Shown here piece after piece: positions 43,149-53,008 of a stretch of 64,000 nucleotides of DNA. Every line of letters starts with the position of its first letter. Within the stretch, counting starts at the first letter, position 1. The notes beneath the pieces are model-generated. The model was not told the DNA's origin. It ran no database searches and saw only the letters and a program-made list of their open reading frames with translations. The stretch is from CAVQBC01 sp963848415 (GTDB lineage Bacteria; Actinomycetota; Thermoleophilia; Solirubrobacterales; Solirubrobacteraceae), in the NCBI GenBank assembly GCA_963848415.1, contig CAWKDN010000001.1, positions 1,550,001 to 1,614,000 on the forward strand, given 5' to 3'. The position numbers and the translations under genes were made by a program.

Positions 43149-44646
43149 GCCGCCGGCCGTCGGGCTGCTCGGCGGCGGGGTGATCGGCGCCGGCTGGGCC
43201 GCGCGCTTCCTGCTCGGCGGCTGCGAGGTCCGCGTCTTCGACCCCGCGCCGCAGGCGCCCGAGCGCGGCGAGGCGGTGCTCGAGAACGCCCGCCGCGCGC
43301 TCGCGCGCCTGACCCTCTCGCCGCCGCCGCCCGAGGGGCGGCTGACGTGGGTGGGCTCGGCCGAGGAGGCGGCCGAGGGCGTGGCGCTCGTGCAGGAGAG
43401 CGGGCCCGAGCGCGAGGAGCTCAAGCGCGGGCTGCTGGCGGCGGCGAGCCGCGCGGCCGGCTCGGAGGCGATCCTGGCCTCCTCGACCTCCGGCCTGCTG
43501 CCGACCAGGCTGGCCGCCGACGTGCGGGGACCGGAGCGCTTCTGCGTCGGGCATCCCTTCAACCCCGTCTACCTGCTGCCGCTGGTGGAGGTGTGTGGCG
43601 GCGAGCGCACGGCGCCCGAGCCGCTGCAGCGCGCGGCGGCGCTCTACCGCGCGGTCGGCCTGCACCCGCTCGTGGTGCGGCGCGAGATCGACGGCTTCCT
43701 CGCTGATCGCCTGCTGGACGCGCTCTGGCGCGAGGCGCTGTGGCTCGTGCACGACGACGTTGCCACGGTGGAGGAGATCGATGACGCGATCCGCTACGGC
43801 GCCGGGCTGCGGTGGGCCGTGATGGGCACGTTCATGACCTACCGGATCGGCGGCGGCGACGCGGGCATGCGCCACTTCATGGCGCAGTTCGGGCCGGCGC
43901 TGCAGTGGCCGTGGTCGCACCTGACCGACGTGCCGGAGCTGACCGGCGAGCTGCTCGACCGGATCGTCGCCCAGAGCGACGCGCAGGCGGGCGGGCGCTC
44001 GGTGCGCGAGCTCGAGCGGCTGCGCGACGACGGCCTCGTCGCGATCCTCCAAGGGCTGCGGGCGCAGGAGCTGGGCGCGGGACGGGTGGTGGCGGATTTC
44101 GAGCGGGCGCGCTTCGGCACGGCGCGGCCCGTCACGCTCGACGACCTCGGCGACCTCGCGCGCCCGCTCGACGTGCACCGCGGCCGCGTCCCGGCCGAGT
44201 GGGTGGACTACAACGGCCACTGCCACGAGAGCCGCTACCTGCAGGTCTTCGGCGACGCGGCCGACGCCCTCTTCGCCCTGCTCGGCGTCGACGCCGCCTA
44301 CCTCGACGGCGCACGCAGCTTCTACACGGTGGAGGCCCACCTCTCGCTGCTGCGCGAGGCGCGCGCCGGCACGGCGCTGGCGGTCACCGCCCAGCTGCTC
44401 GGCGCCGACGCGCGCCGGCTGCACCTGTTCTTCTCGCTGCACCGGGCGGACGCCGGCGGCGAGCTGCTCGCGGCCGCCGAGCAGATGTTCGTGCACGTGG
44501 ACGCCGCGACGGGTCGGTCGGGCGACATCGGCCCGGCCGTGCTGTCCGAGGTCGAGCGGCTCGCAGCCGCCCACGCGGGCCTGGCGCGTCCGGCGCGGGC
44601 CGGGCGGCACATCGAGCTGCGCCCGCGGCGGCCGCCGGTCGACTAG
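43141..44646 (+). CDS. cdhAB: Carnitine 3-dehydrogenase fused to betainyl-CoA thioesterase
   Basis: The protein has 501 residues. Residues 1-325 are a 3-hydroxyacyl-CoA-dehydrogenase-type NAD enzyme with GLLGGGVIGAGWAARFLLGGCEVRVFD, SSTSGLLPT, and GHPFNPVYLLPLVEV, as in L-carnitine dehydrogenase. Residues about 345-490 are a hot-dog thioesterase with VDYNGHCHESRYLQVF. The fusion joins two steps (CdhA and CdhB) that are separate genes in pseudomonads, so this pair of genes would turn carnitine into glycine betaine. Confidence 0.87.
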   Translation: MAEPPAVGLLGGGVIGAGWAARFLLGGCEVRVFDPAPQAPERGEAVLENARRALARLTLSPPPPEGRLTWVGSAEEAAEGVALVQESGPEREELKRGLLAAASRAAGSEAILASSTSGLLPTRLAADVRGPERFCVGHPFNPVYLLPLVEVCGGERTAPEPLQRAAALYRAVGLHPLVVRREIDGFLADRLLDALWREALWLVHDDVATVEEIDDAIRYGAGLRWAVMGTFMTYRIGGGDAGMRHFMAQFGPALQWPWSHLTDVPELTGELLDRIVAQSDAQAGGRSVRELERLRDDGLVAILQGLRAQELGAGRVVADFERARFGTARPVTLDDLGDLARPLDVHRGRVPAEWVDYNGHCHESRYLQVFGDAADALFALLGVDAAYLDGARSFYTVEAHLSLLREARAGTALAVTAQLLGADARRLHLFFSLHRADAGGELLAAAEQMFVHVDAATGRSGDIGPAVLSEVERLAAAHAGLARPARAGRHIELRPRRPPVD

Positions 44647-44656
44647 GTTCTGCGTC

Positions 44657-45046
44657 ATGGCGCTCGTCGGCGACCACATGTCGCGCAACCTGCTGACGGT
44701 CGAGGCCTCGCTGTCGCTCACCGACGTGGCCGAGCGGATGGTCGAGCGCGACGTCGGCGCCGTGATCGTCCTGGACGGCGAGCGGCTGGCGGGGATCATG
44801 ACCGAGCGCGACCTGATGCGCGCGATCGCCCGGCGGCTGGGCGACTCGGCGGTCGTCGGCGACTGCATGACCGCCGACCCGGACACGATCGACCCGGGCG
44901 ACACCATGGCCCACGCCGCGGTGCTGATGATCCACGGCGGCTTCCGCCACCTGCCGGTGGTCGAGGGCCGGCGCGTGGTGGGGATGCTCTCCATCCGCGA
45001 CCTCGTGCGTGTCGTGCTCGAGGACTCGGCGCCGCGCGGCGCCTGA
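44657..45046 (+). CDS. Two-CBS-domain protein
   Basis: The 129-residue protein consists of a CBS pair only: VGDHMSRNLLTVEASLSLTDVAERMVERDVGAVIVLDGERLAGIMTERDLMRAI and DCMTADPDTIDPGDTMAHAAVLMIHGGFRHLPVVEGRRVVGMLSIRDLVR. It should bind an adenosyl ligand and regulate a partner, which is not identifiable here. TAGGTT lies 7 nt before the ATG. Confidence 0.9.
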   Translation: MALVGDHMSRNLLTVEASLSLTDVAERMVERDVGAVIVLDGERLAGIMTERDLMRAIARRLGDSAVVGDCMTADPDTIDPGDTMAHAAVLMIHGGFRHLPVVEGRRVVGMLSIRDLVRVVLEDSAPRGA

Positions 45047-45220
45047 GCGCCCGGCGAGCAGGCGGCTTAACGGCCCCTAACCAGGGGTAGGGCCGCATGG
45101 CGTGATAACACACCTGACCGGCGTCCCCTCGCGGCGCCCTTTCCGTCGTTCAAGCCCCGGGCTCGGCGTACTCAGGCCCAGTCCGCTCGTGCCCACGTTC
45201 CCCGACTTCTCCCCTTGTAA
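45047..45220. other. Intergenic gap before the PAP2-like pair
   Basis: The gap has a short hairpin CCCCTaaccAGGGG nested in GGCCC/GGGCC soon after the CBS stop, possibly a weak terminator. The rest presumably holds the promoter of the PAP2-like genes. No ORF is supported. Confidence 0.4.
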
Positions 45221-46306
45221 GTGTTCGAATCGCGTGAACGCACCCTGACCGCCGTCGCCGACCGCTCCGAGCCCGGCGCGATCCAGCGCCGGATGCTGGT
45301 CGCCGGCCCGGTGGTGGCCGTGGCGGCGATGCTGCTGGCGCTGCTGTCCACCGACGCGGCCGGGGTGTCGCTGCGCGATCCCGACGGCGTGGCCGGCCGG
45401 CGCTTCGTGCTGGTGATCCTGCTCGTCCTCGCGCTCGTCGGCGCCGATCTGCTGGTGCGGGCGTGGAAGCGCGCCGGGCGCTTCCCGCCCGGGCTCGCCG
45501 TCCTGCGCGAGGTCCGGCGCGAGCGCTGGACGCCGTGGCGCGGCGTCGCCGTCGGCAGCGCGCTGCTGAGCTTCTACGTCGCCTACCTGGCCTATCGCAA
45601 CCTCAAGAGCGTCGTCCCGCTGCTGCGGCCCGACGTGCTCTTCGACGTCCAGCTGGGCGAGCTGGACCGCAACCTGTTCGGCGGCAACGACCCGGCGACG
45701 CTGTTGCACACGCTGCTCGGGACGGGTATCCCGACGCACGTGCTCTCGAGCGTCTACATGATCTTCTTCCTGTTCATCCCCGGCTCGCTGGCGGTCGCGC
45801 TGGTCTTCTCGCGCGACCTGCAGGCCGGCCTCTTCTACACGACCGCGCAGTCGCTGAACTGGGTGCTGGGGGCGGCGAGCTACTACCTGCTGCCCTCGCT
45901 CGGCCCGGTCTACGCCGACCCGATCGTGTTCGCCGGCCTGCCGGCGTCCGGCGTGAGCTCGCTGCAGGACCTCCTGCTCGACCAGCGCATGGCGTTCCTC
46001 GCCGACCCGTCGGTGGCCGGCTCCGCGCAGAGCATCGGCGCCTTCTCCTCCTTGCACGTCTCGATCTTCTTCACCGCCGCGCTGGCGGCCTACCTGCTGG
46101 GGATCAACCGGCGCGTGCAGACCGGGATCTGGGTGCTGCTGGGCCTGACCACGACGGCGACCGTCTACTTCGGCTGGCACTACGTGCTCGACGACCTGGG
46201 CGGGTTGGTGATCGGCGGGATGGCGATCGTGATAGCTCGCGCCCTCACCGGCTTCGACCTGAGCACCGCGCGCCGGCTGTCGACGGCGGACCCCACCCCG
46301 GCGTAA
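45221..46306 (+). CDS. PAP2-like membrane phosphatase/phosphotransferase, copy 1
   Basis: This protein of 361 residues has about seven membrane helices. It ends with SSLHVSIFFTAALAAY and YFGWHYVLDDLGGLVIGG, the catalytic histidine segments of the PAP2 / inositol-phosphorylceramide-synthase-like group. YLAYRNLKSVVPLLRPDVLFD is shared with the next gene. It probably handles a lipid phosphate on the outer membrane face. Confidence 0.85.
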   Translation: MFESRERTLTAVADRSEPGAIQRRMLVAGPVVAVAAMLLALLSTDAAGVSLRDPDGVAGRRFVLVILLVLALVGADLLVRAWKRAGRFPPGLAVLREVRRERWTPWRGVAVGSALLSFYVAYLAYRNLKSVVPLLRPDVLFDVQLGELDRNLFGGNDPATLLHTLLGTGIPTHVLSSVYMIFFLFIPGSLAVALVFSRDLQAGLFYTTAQSLNWVLGAASYYLLPSLGPVYADPIVFAGLPASGVSSLQDLLLDQRMAFLADPSVAGSAQSIGAFSSLHVSIFFTAALAAYLLGINRRVQTGIWVLLGLTTTATVYFGWHYVLDDLGGLVIGGMAIVIARALTGFDLSTARRLSTADPTPA

Positions 46307-47403
46307 TGGACGCGGCGATGCGGCGATCGCCGCGGTGGCGGGCCGTCGCGGCGGGCCCGGCGGTGGCGATCGGCGCGCTCGCCTGGGCGCTGGTGGCGAC
46401 CGGCTCGGTCGGCCTGCCGCTGCGCGATCCCGACCACGTCGCCGCGCTCTACCTCGGGCTCGTGGGCTTCGGCATGCTGCTGCTCGTGGGGCTGGACGTC
46501 GCCGTCCGGGCCGGCCGGCGCGACGGAGCATTCCCGCCCTCGCGCCGCACGCTGGCGCAGGTCCGGCGCGAGCGCTGGACGCCGTGGCGGGGCATCGCGG
46601 TCGCGGCGGCGCTGATCAGCTTCTACGCGACCTACCTCGCGTACCGCAACCTCAAGAGCATCGTGCCGCTGCTGCGGCCCGACGTCCTCTTCGACCGCCA
46701 GCTCGCCGAGTGGGACCGCGGCCTGTTCGCCGGCAACGATCCCGCCGAGCTGGTGCACGCCCTACTGGGCACGGGCGTCCTGACCCACGTCCTCTCGGCG
46801 GCCTACGTGGCCTTCATCCTCTTCCTGCCGGGCTCGCTCGGTCTCGCGCTCGTCTTCTCCCGCAACCTCCAGGCGGCGCTCTTCTACACGACCGCGCAGT
46901 CGCTGAACTGGGTGTTGGGCATCGCCAGCTACCTGCTGCTTCCGTCGCTGGGACCCATTTACGTCACGCCGGGCGTGTTCGCGAACCTGCCCGCTTCGGA
47001 GGTGACGCGCCTGCAGGACGTCCTGCTCGACCAGCGGGTCGCCTTCCTGGCGGACCCCGCGACGGGGACGCCGCAGAGCATCGCGGGCTTCGCCTCGCTG
47101 CACATCTCGATGAGCCTGACTGCGCTGGTGGCGGTCTATCTGCTCGGGCTCGGCACGCGCTGGAAGGTCGGGCTGTGGATCTGGTTCGCGCTGACCAACG
47201 CCGCGACCATCTACTTCGGCTGGCACTACGTGCTCGACAACGTCGGCGGCGTCCTGGTGTGCGTGCTGGCGCTCGTGCTCGCGCGCGCCCTCACCGGCAT
47301 CGACCTGCAGGCGGCGCGCAGCGCGCGACGCCCGACGGGCACGATCGGGCGCTCGGGCCGGGACGCCGAGGAGCGTCACCCGGGCACGCCGGTGCTGGAC
47401 TGA
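46306..47403 (+). CDS. PAP2-like membrane phosphatase/phosphotransferase, copy 2
   Basis: The 365-residue protein is a tandem paralogue of the previous gene, with SLHISMSLTALVAVYLLG and YFGWHYVLDNVGGVLVC. Start and previous stop overlap (TAATG). The C-terminal tail is polar and differs from copy 1. Two copies in a row may mean different substrates or a heterodimer. Confidence 0.85.
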   Translation: MDAAMRRSPRWRAVAAGPAVAIGALAWALVATGSVGLPLRDPDHVAALYLGLVGFGMLLLVGLDVAVRAGRRDGAFPPSRRTLAQVRRERWTPWRGIAVAAALISFYATYLAYRNLKSIVPLLRPDVLFDRQLAEWDRGLFAGNDPAELVHALLGTGVLTHVLSAAYVAFILFLPGSLGLALVFSRNLQAALFYTTAQSLNWVLGIASYLLLPSLGPIYVTPGVFANLPASEVTRLQDVLLDQRVAFLADPATGTPQSIAGFASLHISMSLTALVAVYLLGLGTRWKVGLWIWFALTNAATIYFGWHYVLDNVGGVLVCVLALVLARALTGIDLQAARSARRPTGTIGRSGRDAEERHPGTPVLD

Positions 47404-47568
47404 CCGGTGCGCGCCGGCCGCATCTAGCCCGCTCGCCTGTCCCAACGGCGCGGTCGCCGTTCCGATCGACGTGGCCGGCGAGCTCGACACGGCCGTCACC
47501 TTCGTGACCGGGGACGCCGCCTCACGGAGCGTCATTGCCACGGCGCCCGGGGAACCTATGCTGCCGGA

Positions 47569-49050
<1,482 letters not shown>

Positions 49051-49066
49051 AGCAGCCGGGCCTGAG

Positions 49067-49159
49067 CGAAGCGGGGCAGGAATCGAACCTACCAACGCAT
49101 GGGCTGCATACGCCTACCGGCTTTGAAGGCCGGATGGGCCACCAGGCCCGTGCCGCTCC
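49067..49159 (-). tRNA. selC: tRNA-Sec (anticodon TCA)
   Basis: The minus strand folds as a selenocysteine tRNA of 93 nt. It has acceptor GGAGCGG / CCGCTTC, a long D stem GGGCC/GGCCC, anticodon arm CCGGC-CTTCAAA-GCCGG with TCA at 34-36, a long variable arm (GCGTATG / CATGCGT), and T arm GTAGG-TTCGATT-CCTGC. Acceptor plus T stem total 13 pairs, as in bacterial tRNA-Sec. No CCA is encoded. It decodes UGA with SelA/SelB, which are not in the window. Its 5' half overlaps the 3' end of the kinase-like gene on the same strand. Confidence 0.88.
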
Positions 49160-49944
49160 GCGGCCGAGCGTAGCTCGTCGGCCGCGGCGCGGACATAGCC
49201 CGCGTCGGCCGCGTAGAGGCGCGCGTGCGCGGCGAGCGGGCGCATGCCGGCGCGGGTGTCTGACGCGAGCGCCTCGGTGTGGGCGCGCAGCTCCTCGAGC
49301 CGCTCGGGAGCCGTCTCGAGCAGCTGCCGCGGCGTGGGTCCGTCCGCGCCGTAGGCCGCGCACAGGCGCGCCAGCCGCGCCGCCCGCCGGCCGATCGAGC
49401 TCGCCGGCAGATCCGGGTTCCCCGGCGCCGCGAGCGGCACGAGCCGGTAGGCGGTGTAGGCGAGATCCCAGGCGCGCGGTCCGGGCGACGCGGTCTCGAA
49501 GTCGATCAGCCCGTAGGGCTCGCGGCCGCGGAAGACGACGTTGTAGGGCGCGGCGTCGTTGTGGCAGATCACCTCGCGCGGCTCGTGGGCCGGCAGCTGC
49601 CACGGGCCGGACGCCGGCTGAAAGCCGGCCGTCGCGTCGTGGTAGCGGCGCAGCAGCCGCGCGGTGGCGACGAGCACCGCCTCGCTCCACATCCACGCGG
49701 GCAGGGGGTAGCCATAGACGTCGCCGGCGACGTAGCCCACGATCTCGCGGCCGTCCGGACCGAAGCCGAGCGGCTCGGGCACCCACGCCAGGCCGCGCTC
49801 GCGCAGGTGGCCCAAGAGCGCCTGCACGGTCTCACTCCACGGCCCGGCCGGCCGCGCCACGGTCTGCCCGCGCCGCACCACTTCACCGCCCAGCGGCGTC
49901 TCGTCGCTCCCGCGCTGCACCCTCCTGGCATGATGGCGCGCCAT
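49114..49944 (-). CDS. Aminoglycoside-phosphotransferase-fold kinase-like protein
   Basis: The protein of about 276 residues has the APH/choline-kinase core: EVICHNDAAPYNVVFRG (HxDxxxxN catalytic loop, with N before D) and YGLIDFETASPGPRAWDLAYTAYR (DFG-like metal site). It should phosphorylate a small molecule. The last 15 codons and the TAG stop lie inside the tRNA-Sec gene on the same strand. The annotated ATG overlaps the start codon of the divergent aminotransferase, so the real start is probably further inside, perhaps GTG near 49920. Confidence 0.78.
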   Translation of the reverse strand: MARHHARRVQRGSDETPLGGEVVRRGQTVARPAGPWSETVQALLGHLRERGLAWVPEPLGFGPDGREIVGYVAGDVYGYPLPAWMWSEAVLVATARLLRRYHDATAGFQPASGPWQLPAHEPREVICHNDAAPYNVVFRGREPYGLIDFETASPGPRAWDLAYTAYRLVPLAAPGNPDLPASSIGRRAARLARLCAAYGADGPTPRQLLETAPERLEELRAHTEALASDTRAGMRPLAAHARLYAADAGYVRAAADELRSAAERHGPGGPSGLQSR

Positions 49945-51148
49945 GCCCGCCGTCGACGTGCGCCGAGCGAGGGCGGAGACGCCCGGCTGCGACTCGGTCG
50001 CGCACTTCAACAACGCCGGCGCCGCGCTGATGCCCCAGCCGGTGCTCGACGCCGTCCGTGGCCACCTCGACCGGGAGGCGACCATCGGCGGCTACGAGGC
50101 CGAGGCCGAGGCCTCCGAGCGGCTGCGGTCGGTCTACGACGACCTCGCGGGGCTGATCGCCGCCCAGCCGAGCGAGATCGCCGTCGTCGAGAACGCGACG
50201 CGGGCGTGGGACATGGCCTTCTACGCGCTGACCGCGGACCTCGCGCCGGGCGACCGCATCCTCACCGCCCAGGCCGAGTACGCCTCCAACTACCTCGCCT
50301 ACCTGCAGGTCGCCCGCCGCACCGGCGCCGTCGTCGAGGTCGTCGAGGACGACGAGCACGGCCAGCTCTCGGTCGCGGCGCTGCGCGAGGCGCTCGACGA
50401 GCGCGTGCGGCTGGTCTCGGTCACGCACGTGCCGACCAACGGCGGGCTCGTGAACCCGGCGCGCGAGATCGGGCTGGCGGCCAACGAGGCCGGCGTGCCC
50501 TTCCTGCTGGACGCCTGCCAGTCGGTCGGCCAGCTGCCCGTCGACGTCGGCGAGCTGGGCTGCGACGCGCTCGCGGCCACGGGGCGCAAGTTCCTGCGCG
50601 GGCCGCGCGGGACCGGCTTCCTCTACGTCCGCGAGGCGCTGATCGAGCGCCTGGAGCCGCCGCTGATCGACCTGCACGCCGCCACCTGGACCGCCCGCGA
50701 CCAGTACCGCCTCCAGCCCGACGGCCGCCGCTTCGAGACCTGGGAGGGCTCGGTCGCCGGCAAGCTCGGCCTCGGGGTCGCGGCTGCCTACGCCCGCGCG
50801 TGGGGCCTCGAGGCGATCGCCGAGCGCGTCACCGGCCTCGCCGACGACCTGCGCGTCCAGCTGGACTCGATCGACGGCACGACGGTCCACGACAGCGGCG
50901 AGCAGCGCTGCGCGATCGTCTCCTTCACGGTCGACGGCGTGCCCTCGGGCGACGTCAAGGCCGCGCTCGCCTCCGACGCCATCAACGTCTCGGTCTCGCC
51001 GCGCAGCCACACCCGGCTGGACATGGAGGCACGCGGCCTGCCCGACCTCACGCGCGCCTCGGTGCACTACTACAACACCGAGGACGAGGTCTCCCGGCTG
51101 GCCGGCGCGGTCAGCCGGCTCGCCGCCGCGTCGCGCGGCGCCCGCTAG
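49943..51148 (+). CDS. Class V aminotransferase-fold PLP enzyme
   Basis: The 401-residue protein has FNNAGAALMPQPVLDAV, ENATRAWDMAFYAL, THVPTNGGLVNPAREIG, LLDACQSVGQLPVDVGELGCDALAATGRKFLRGPRGTGFLYV with the PLP lysine. The region where cysteine desulfurases and selenocysteine lyases carry their catalytic Cys reads SPRSHTRLDMEARG, without Cys. It is therefore more likely isopenicillin-N-epimerase-like or another lyase than SufS/Scl, despite the tRNA-Sec nearby. Confidence 0.85.
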   Translation: MPAVDVRRARAETPGCDSVAHFNNAGAALMPQPVLDAVRGHLDREATIGGYEAEAEASERLRSVYDDLAGLIAAQPSEIAVVENATRAWDMAFYALTADLAPGDRILTAQAEYASNYLAYLQVARRTGAVVEVVEDDEHGQLSVAALREALDERVRLVSVTHVPTNGGLVNPAREIGLAANEAGVPFLLDACQSVGQLPVDVGELGCDALAATGRKFLRGPRGTGFLYVREALIERLEPPLIDLHAATWTARDQYRLQPDGRRFETWEGSVAGKLGLGVAAAYARAWGLEAIAERVTGLADDLRVQLDSIDGTTVHDSGEQRCAIVSFTVDGVPSGDVKAALASDAINVSVSPRSHTRLDMEARGLPDLTRASVHYYNTEDEVSRLAGAVSRLAAASRGAR

Positions 51149-52020
51149 CCGAGACCGTGCTCGAGCGCGCCCTTGATGCTCGCGTCGAGCGCGTTGAGGC
51201 GGTACAGCGCCAGCGCCTCCGGTGAGCCGAAGCGTCGCCCGGGCGCCGCGTCGGGACCGTGGTGGGTGAGCACGCAGTGCGCCAGCGCGAGCCGGCGCGA
51301 GTCCTCGAGCGCCCCGGAGCGGTCGTCCAGCAGCCGCTGGCCGAGCACGAGGTGGCCGAGCAGCCGGCCCTCGTCGGAGAGCCCGATCTCGGCCCCGTAG
51401 GTGAACTCGCGCGTCTTGCCGAGGTCGTGGACGAGCGCGGCGCACAGCAGCAGGTCGCGGTTGAGTCGCGGGTGCAGCTGTGCCGCTTCCAGCGCCAGGG
51501 TCCCGACCGCGACGGTGTGCTCGAGCAGGCCGCCGAGGTAGGCGTGATGGCCGGCGCGCGTGCAGGGCGCGCGACGCCAGGCGGCGCGCAGCTCGGCGTC
51601 GGCGAGCAGGGAGGCCAGCAGGCCGCGGTAGCCGGGGTCGTGCACCTCGCGCGCCAGGTGCTCGAGGAAGCCGTCGAGCTCGTCGAGGTCGCGGTAGGCG
51701 ACGGGCAGGAAGCGCGCCGGCTCGGCGTCTCGAGCGCGCTCGACGGCGCGGACGTCGACCTGCAGCTCGTCGCGGAAGCGCTCGACCCGCCCGCGCACGC
51801 GGACCAGGTCGCCGCGGTCGAAGCGCCCCGCCAGCACGTCGGCGTCGCGGAAGGCGCGCGCCGGCATGGCGCCGGTGCGGTCGCGCAGCTCGAGCGCCAG
51901 GTAGGGCGCGCCGCTGCGCGCCGTCAGGCGGTCCTTGCGGGTGCAGGCGAAGACACCGTCGAGGACGTCGCCGGGGCGCAGCGAGGCGATGGTCGGCGGA
52001 TCGCCGGCGAGCGCGGTCAC
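51145..52020 (-). CDS. HD-domain 3'-5' exonuclease-like protein (YhaM-like)
   Basis: This protein of 291 residues has an N-terminal OB-fold (DVLDGVFACTRKDRLTARSGAPYLALELRDRTGAMPARAF) and a C-terminal HD domain with GGLLEHTVAVGTLALEA, LLLCAALVHDLGKTREF and THHG. Order and spacing match the YhaM exoribonuclease family. Its 3' end overlaps the aminotransferase by 4 bp (convergent). The GTG start at 52020 was chosen to keep the OB-fold whole. Confidence 0.88.
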   Translation of the reverse strand: MTALAGDPPTIASLRPGDVLDGVFACTRKDRLTARSGAPYLALELRDRTGAMPARAFRDADVLAGRFDRGDLVRVRGRVERFRDELQVDVRAVERARDAEPARFLPVAYRDLDELDGFLEHLAREVHDPGYRGLLASLLADAELRAAWRRAPCTRAGHHAYLGGLLEHTVAVGTLALEAAQLHPRLNRDLLLCAALVHDLGKTREFTYGAEIGLSDEGRLLGHLVLGQRLLDDRSGALEDSRRLALAHCVLTHHGPDAAPGRRFGSPEALALYRLNALDASIKGALEHGLG

Positions 52021-52069
52021 GTAGAGATCATGGCGAGCCGGGCGGCGCGACCCGATACCGTGAACGCAG

Positions 52070-52942
52070 ATGCCGCCGCTGCGCTGGGAACGCCGTCCCG
52101 ACGGCCTGCGCGCACCCGCCCTGGTGTGCGCCTTCAAGGGCTGGAACGACGCCGGGGAGTCCGCGTCGGCGGCGCTGACGTTCCTCGGCGCCCACCTCGA
52201 GGCCGAGCGCTTCGCGACGATCGACCCCGAGGACTTCGTCGACTTCCAGAACACCCGCCCGACCGTGCACCTGGTCGAGGGCTCCGAGCGCGAGATCGTC
52301 TGGCCCGAGTTCGAGCTCCACGAGGCGCGCATCCCGCGTGCCCCGCGTGACCTCATCCTGCTCAGCGGCCCGGAGCCGGCCTACCGCTGGCGCTCCTTCT
52401 GCCGCTCCGTGATCGACCTCGCCGAGGCGCTGGGCGTCCAGCTCGTCGTCCCGCTCGGCGCGCTGCTGGCCGACGTGCCGCACTCGCGGCCGGTCTCGGT
52501 CACCGGCGTCGCCTCCGACGAGGGCCTGGGCGCGCGCACGGAGCTCTCCAAGCCGACCTACGAGGGCCCGACCGGGATCGTCGGCGTGCTGCACGCCGCC
52601 TGCTCGGACGCCGGCCTGCCGACCGCCTCGCTGTGGGCGGCCGTCCCGCACTACGTCGCCGTCGTGCCCAACCCGAAGGGTGCGCTCGCGCTGCTGCGCA
52701 AGCTCGAGCGCCTGGTCGGCGTCACGGTCGACGCCTCAGAGCTCGAGTCCGCCGCGGTCGAGTACGAGCGCCAGGTCTCGCGTGCGGTCGAGCTGGACCC
52801 GGACGTGCAGGCCTTCGTGGAGCGCCTGGAGCAGGCCGCCGACGAGGAGGAGGGCCCGCCCGATCCCGACTCGCTGCCCTCCGGCGACGTGCTGGCGCGC
52901 GAGTTCCAGCGCTTCCTGCGCCAGCGCGGCGGCCAGAGCTAA
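52070..52942 (+). CDS. PAC2-family protein (proteasome-assembly-chaperone-like)
   Basis: The protein has 290 residues. PALVCAFKGWNDAGESASAALTFLGAHLEAERFATIDPEDFVDFQNTRP and LILLSGPEPAYRWRSFC are the actinobacterial PAC2 pattern, followed by GPTGIVGVLHAACSDAGLPTASLWAAVPHYV. The ATG follows TACCGT by 8 nt. It may act with the bacterial proteasome, but no proteasome gene is here. Confidence 0.9.
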   Translation: MPPLRWERRPDGLRAPALVCAFKGWNDAGESASAALTFLGAHLEAERFATIDPEDFVDFQNTRPTVHLVEGSEREIVWPEFELHEARIPRAPRDLILLSGPEPAYRWRSFCRSVIDLAEALGVQLVVPLGALLADVPHSRPVSVTGVASDEGLGARTELSKPTYEGPTGIVGVLHAACSDAGLPTASLWAAVPHYVAVVPNPKGALALLRKLERLVGVTVDASELESAAVEYERQVSRAVELDPDVQAFVERLEQAADEEEGPPDPDSLPSGDVLAREFQRFLRQRGGQS

Positions 52943-53008
52943 CAGCCGCTCAGGTCCTAGGCCCAAGGTCGCCTGGAGGCAGGCCCCGGGCGCGCCTACG
53001 CTGGCGCC

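Noticed and set aside
45080..45110. Terminator or riboswitch after the CBS gene
   Set aside because: Only a 5-bp hairpin is visible, with no T-run and no conserved riboswitch pattern.
47404..47568. An open frame without a start ending at 47572 (VPIDVAGELDTAVTFVTGDA)
   Set aside because: It has no start codon, overlaps the PAP2 gene end, and I recognise no family; it may be a remnant but cannot be supported.
49943..51148. Selenocysteine lyase beside tRNA-Sec
   Set aside because: The segment that carries the catalytic Cys in SufS/Scl proteins has none here, and most such PLP enzymes are unrelated to selenium.
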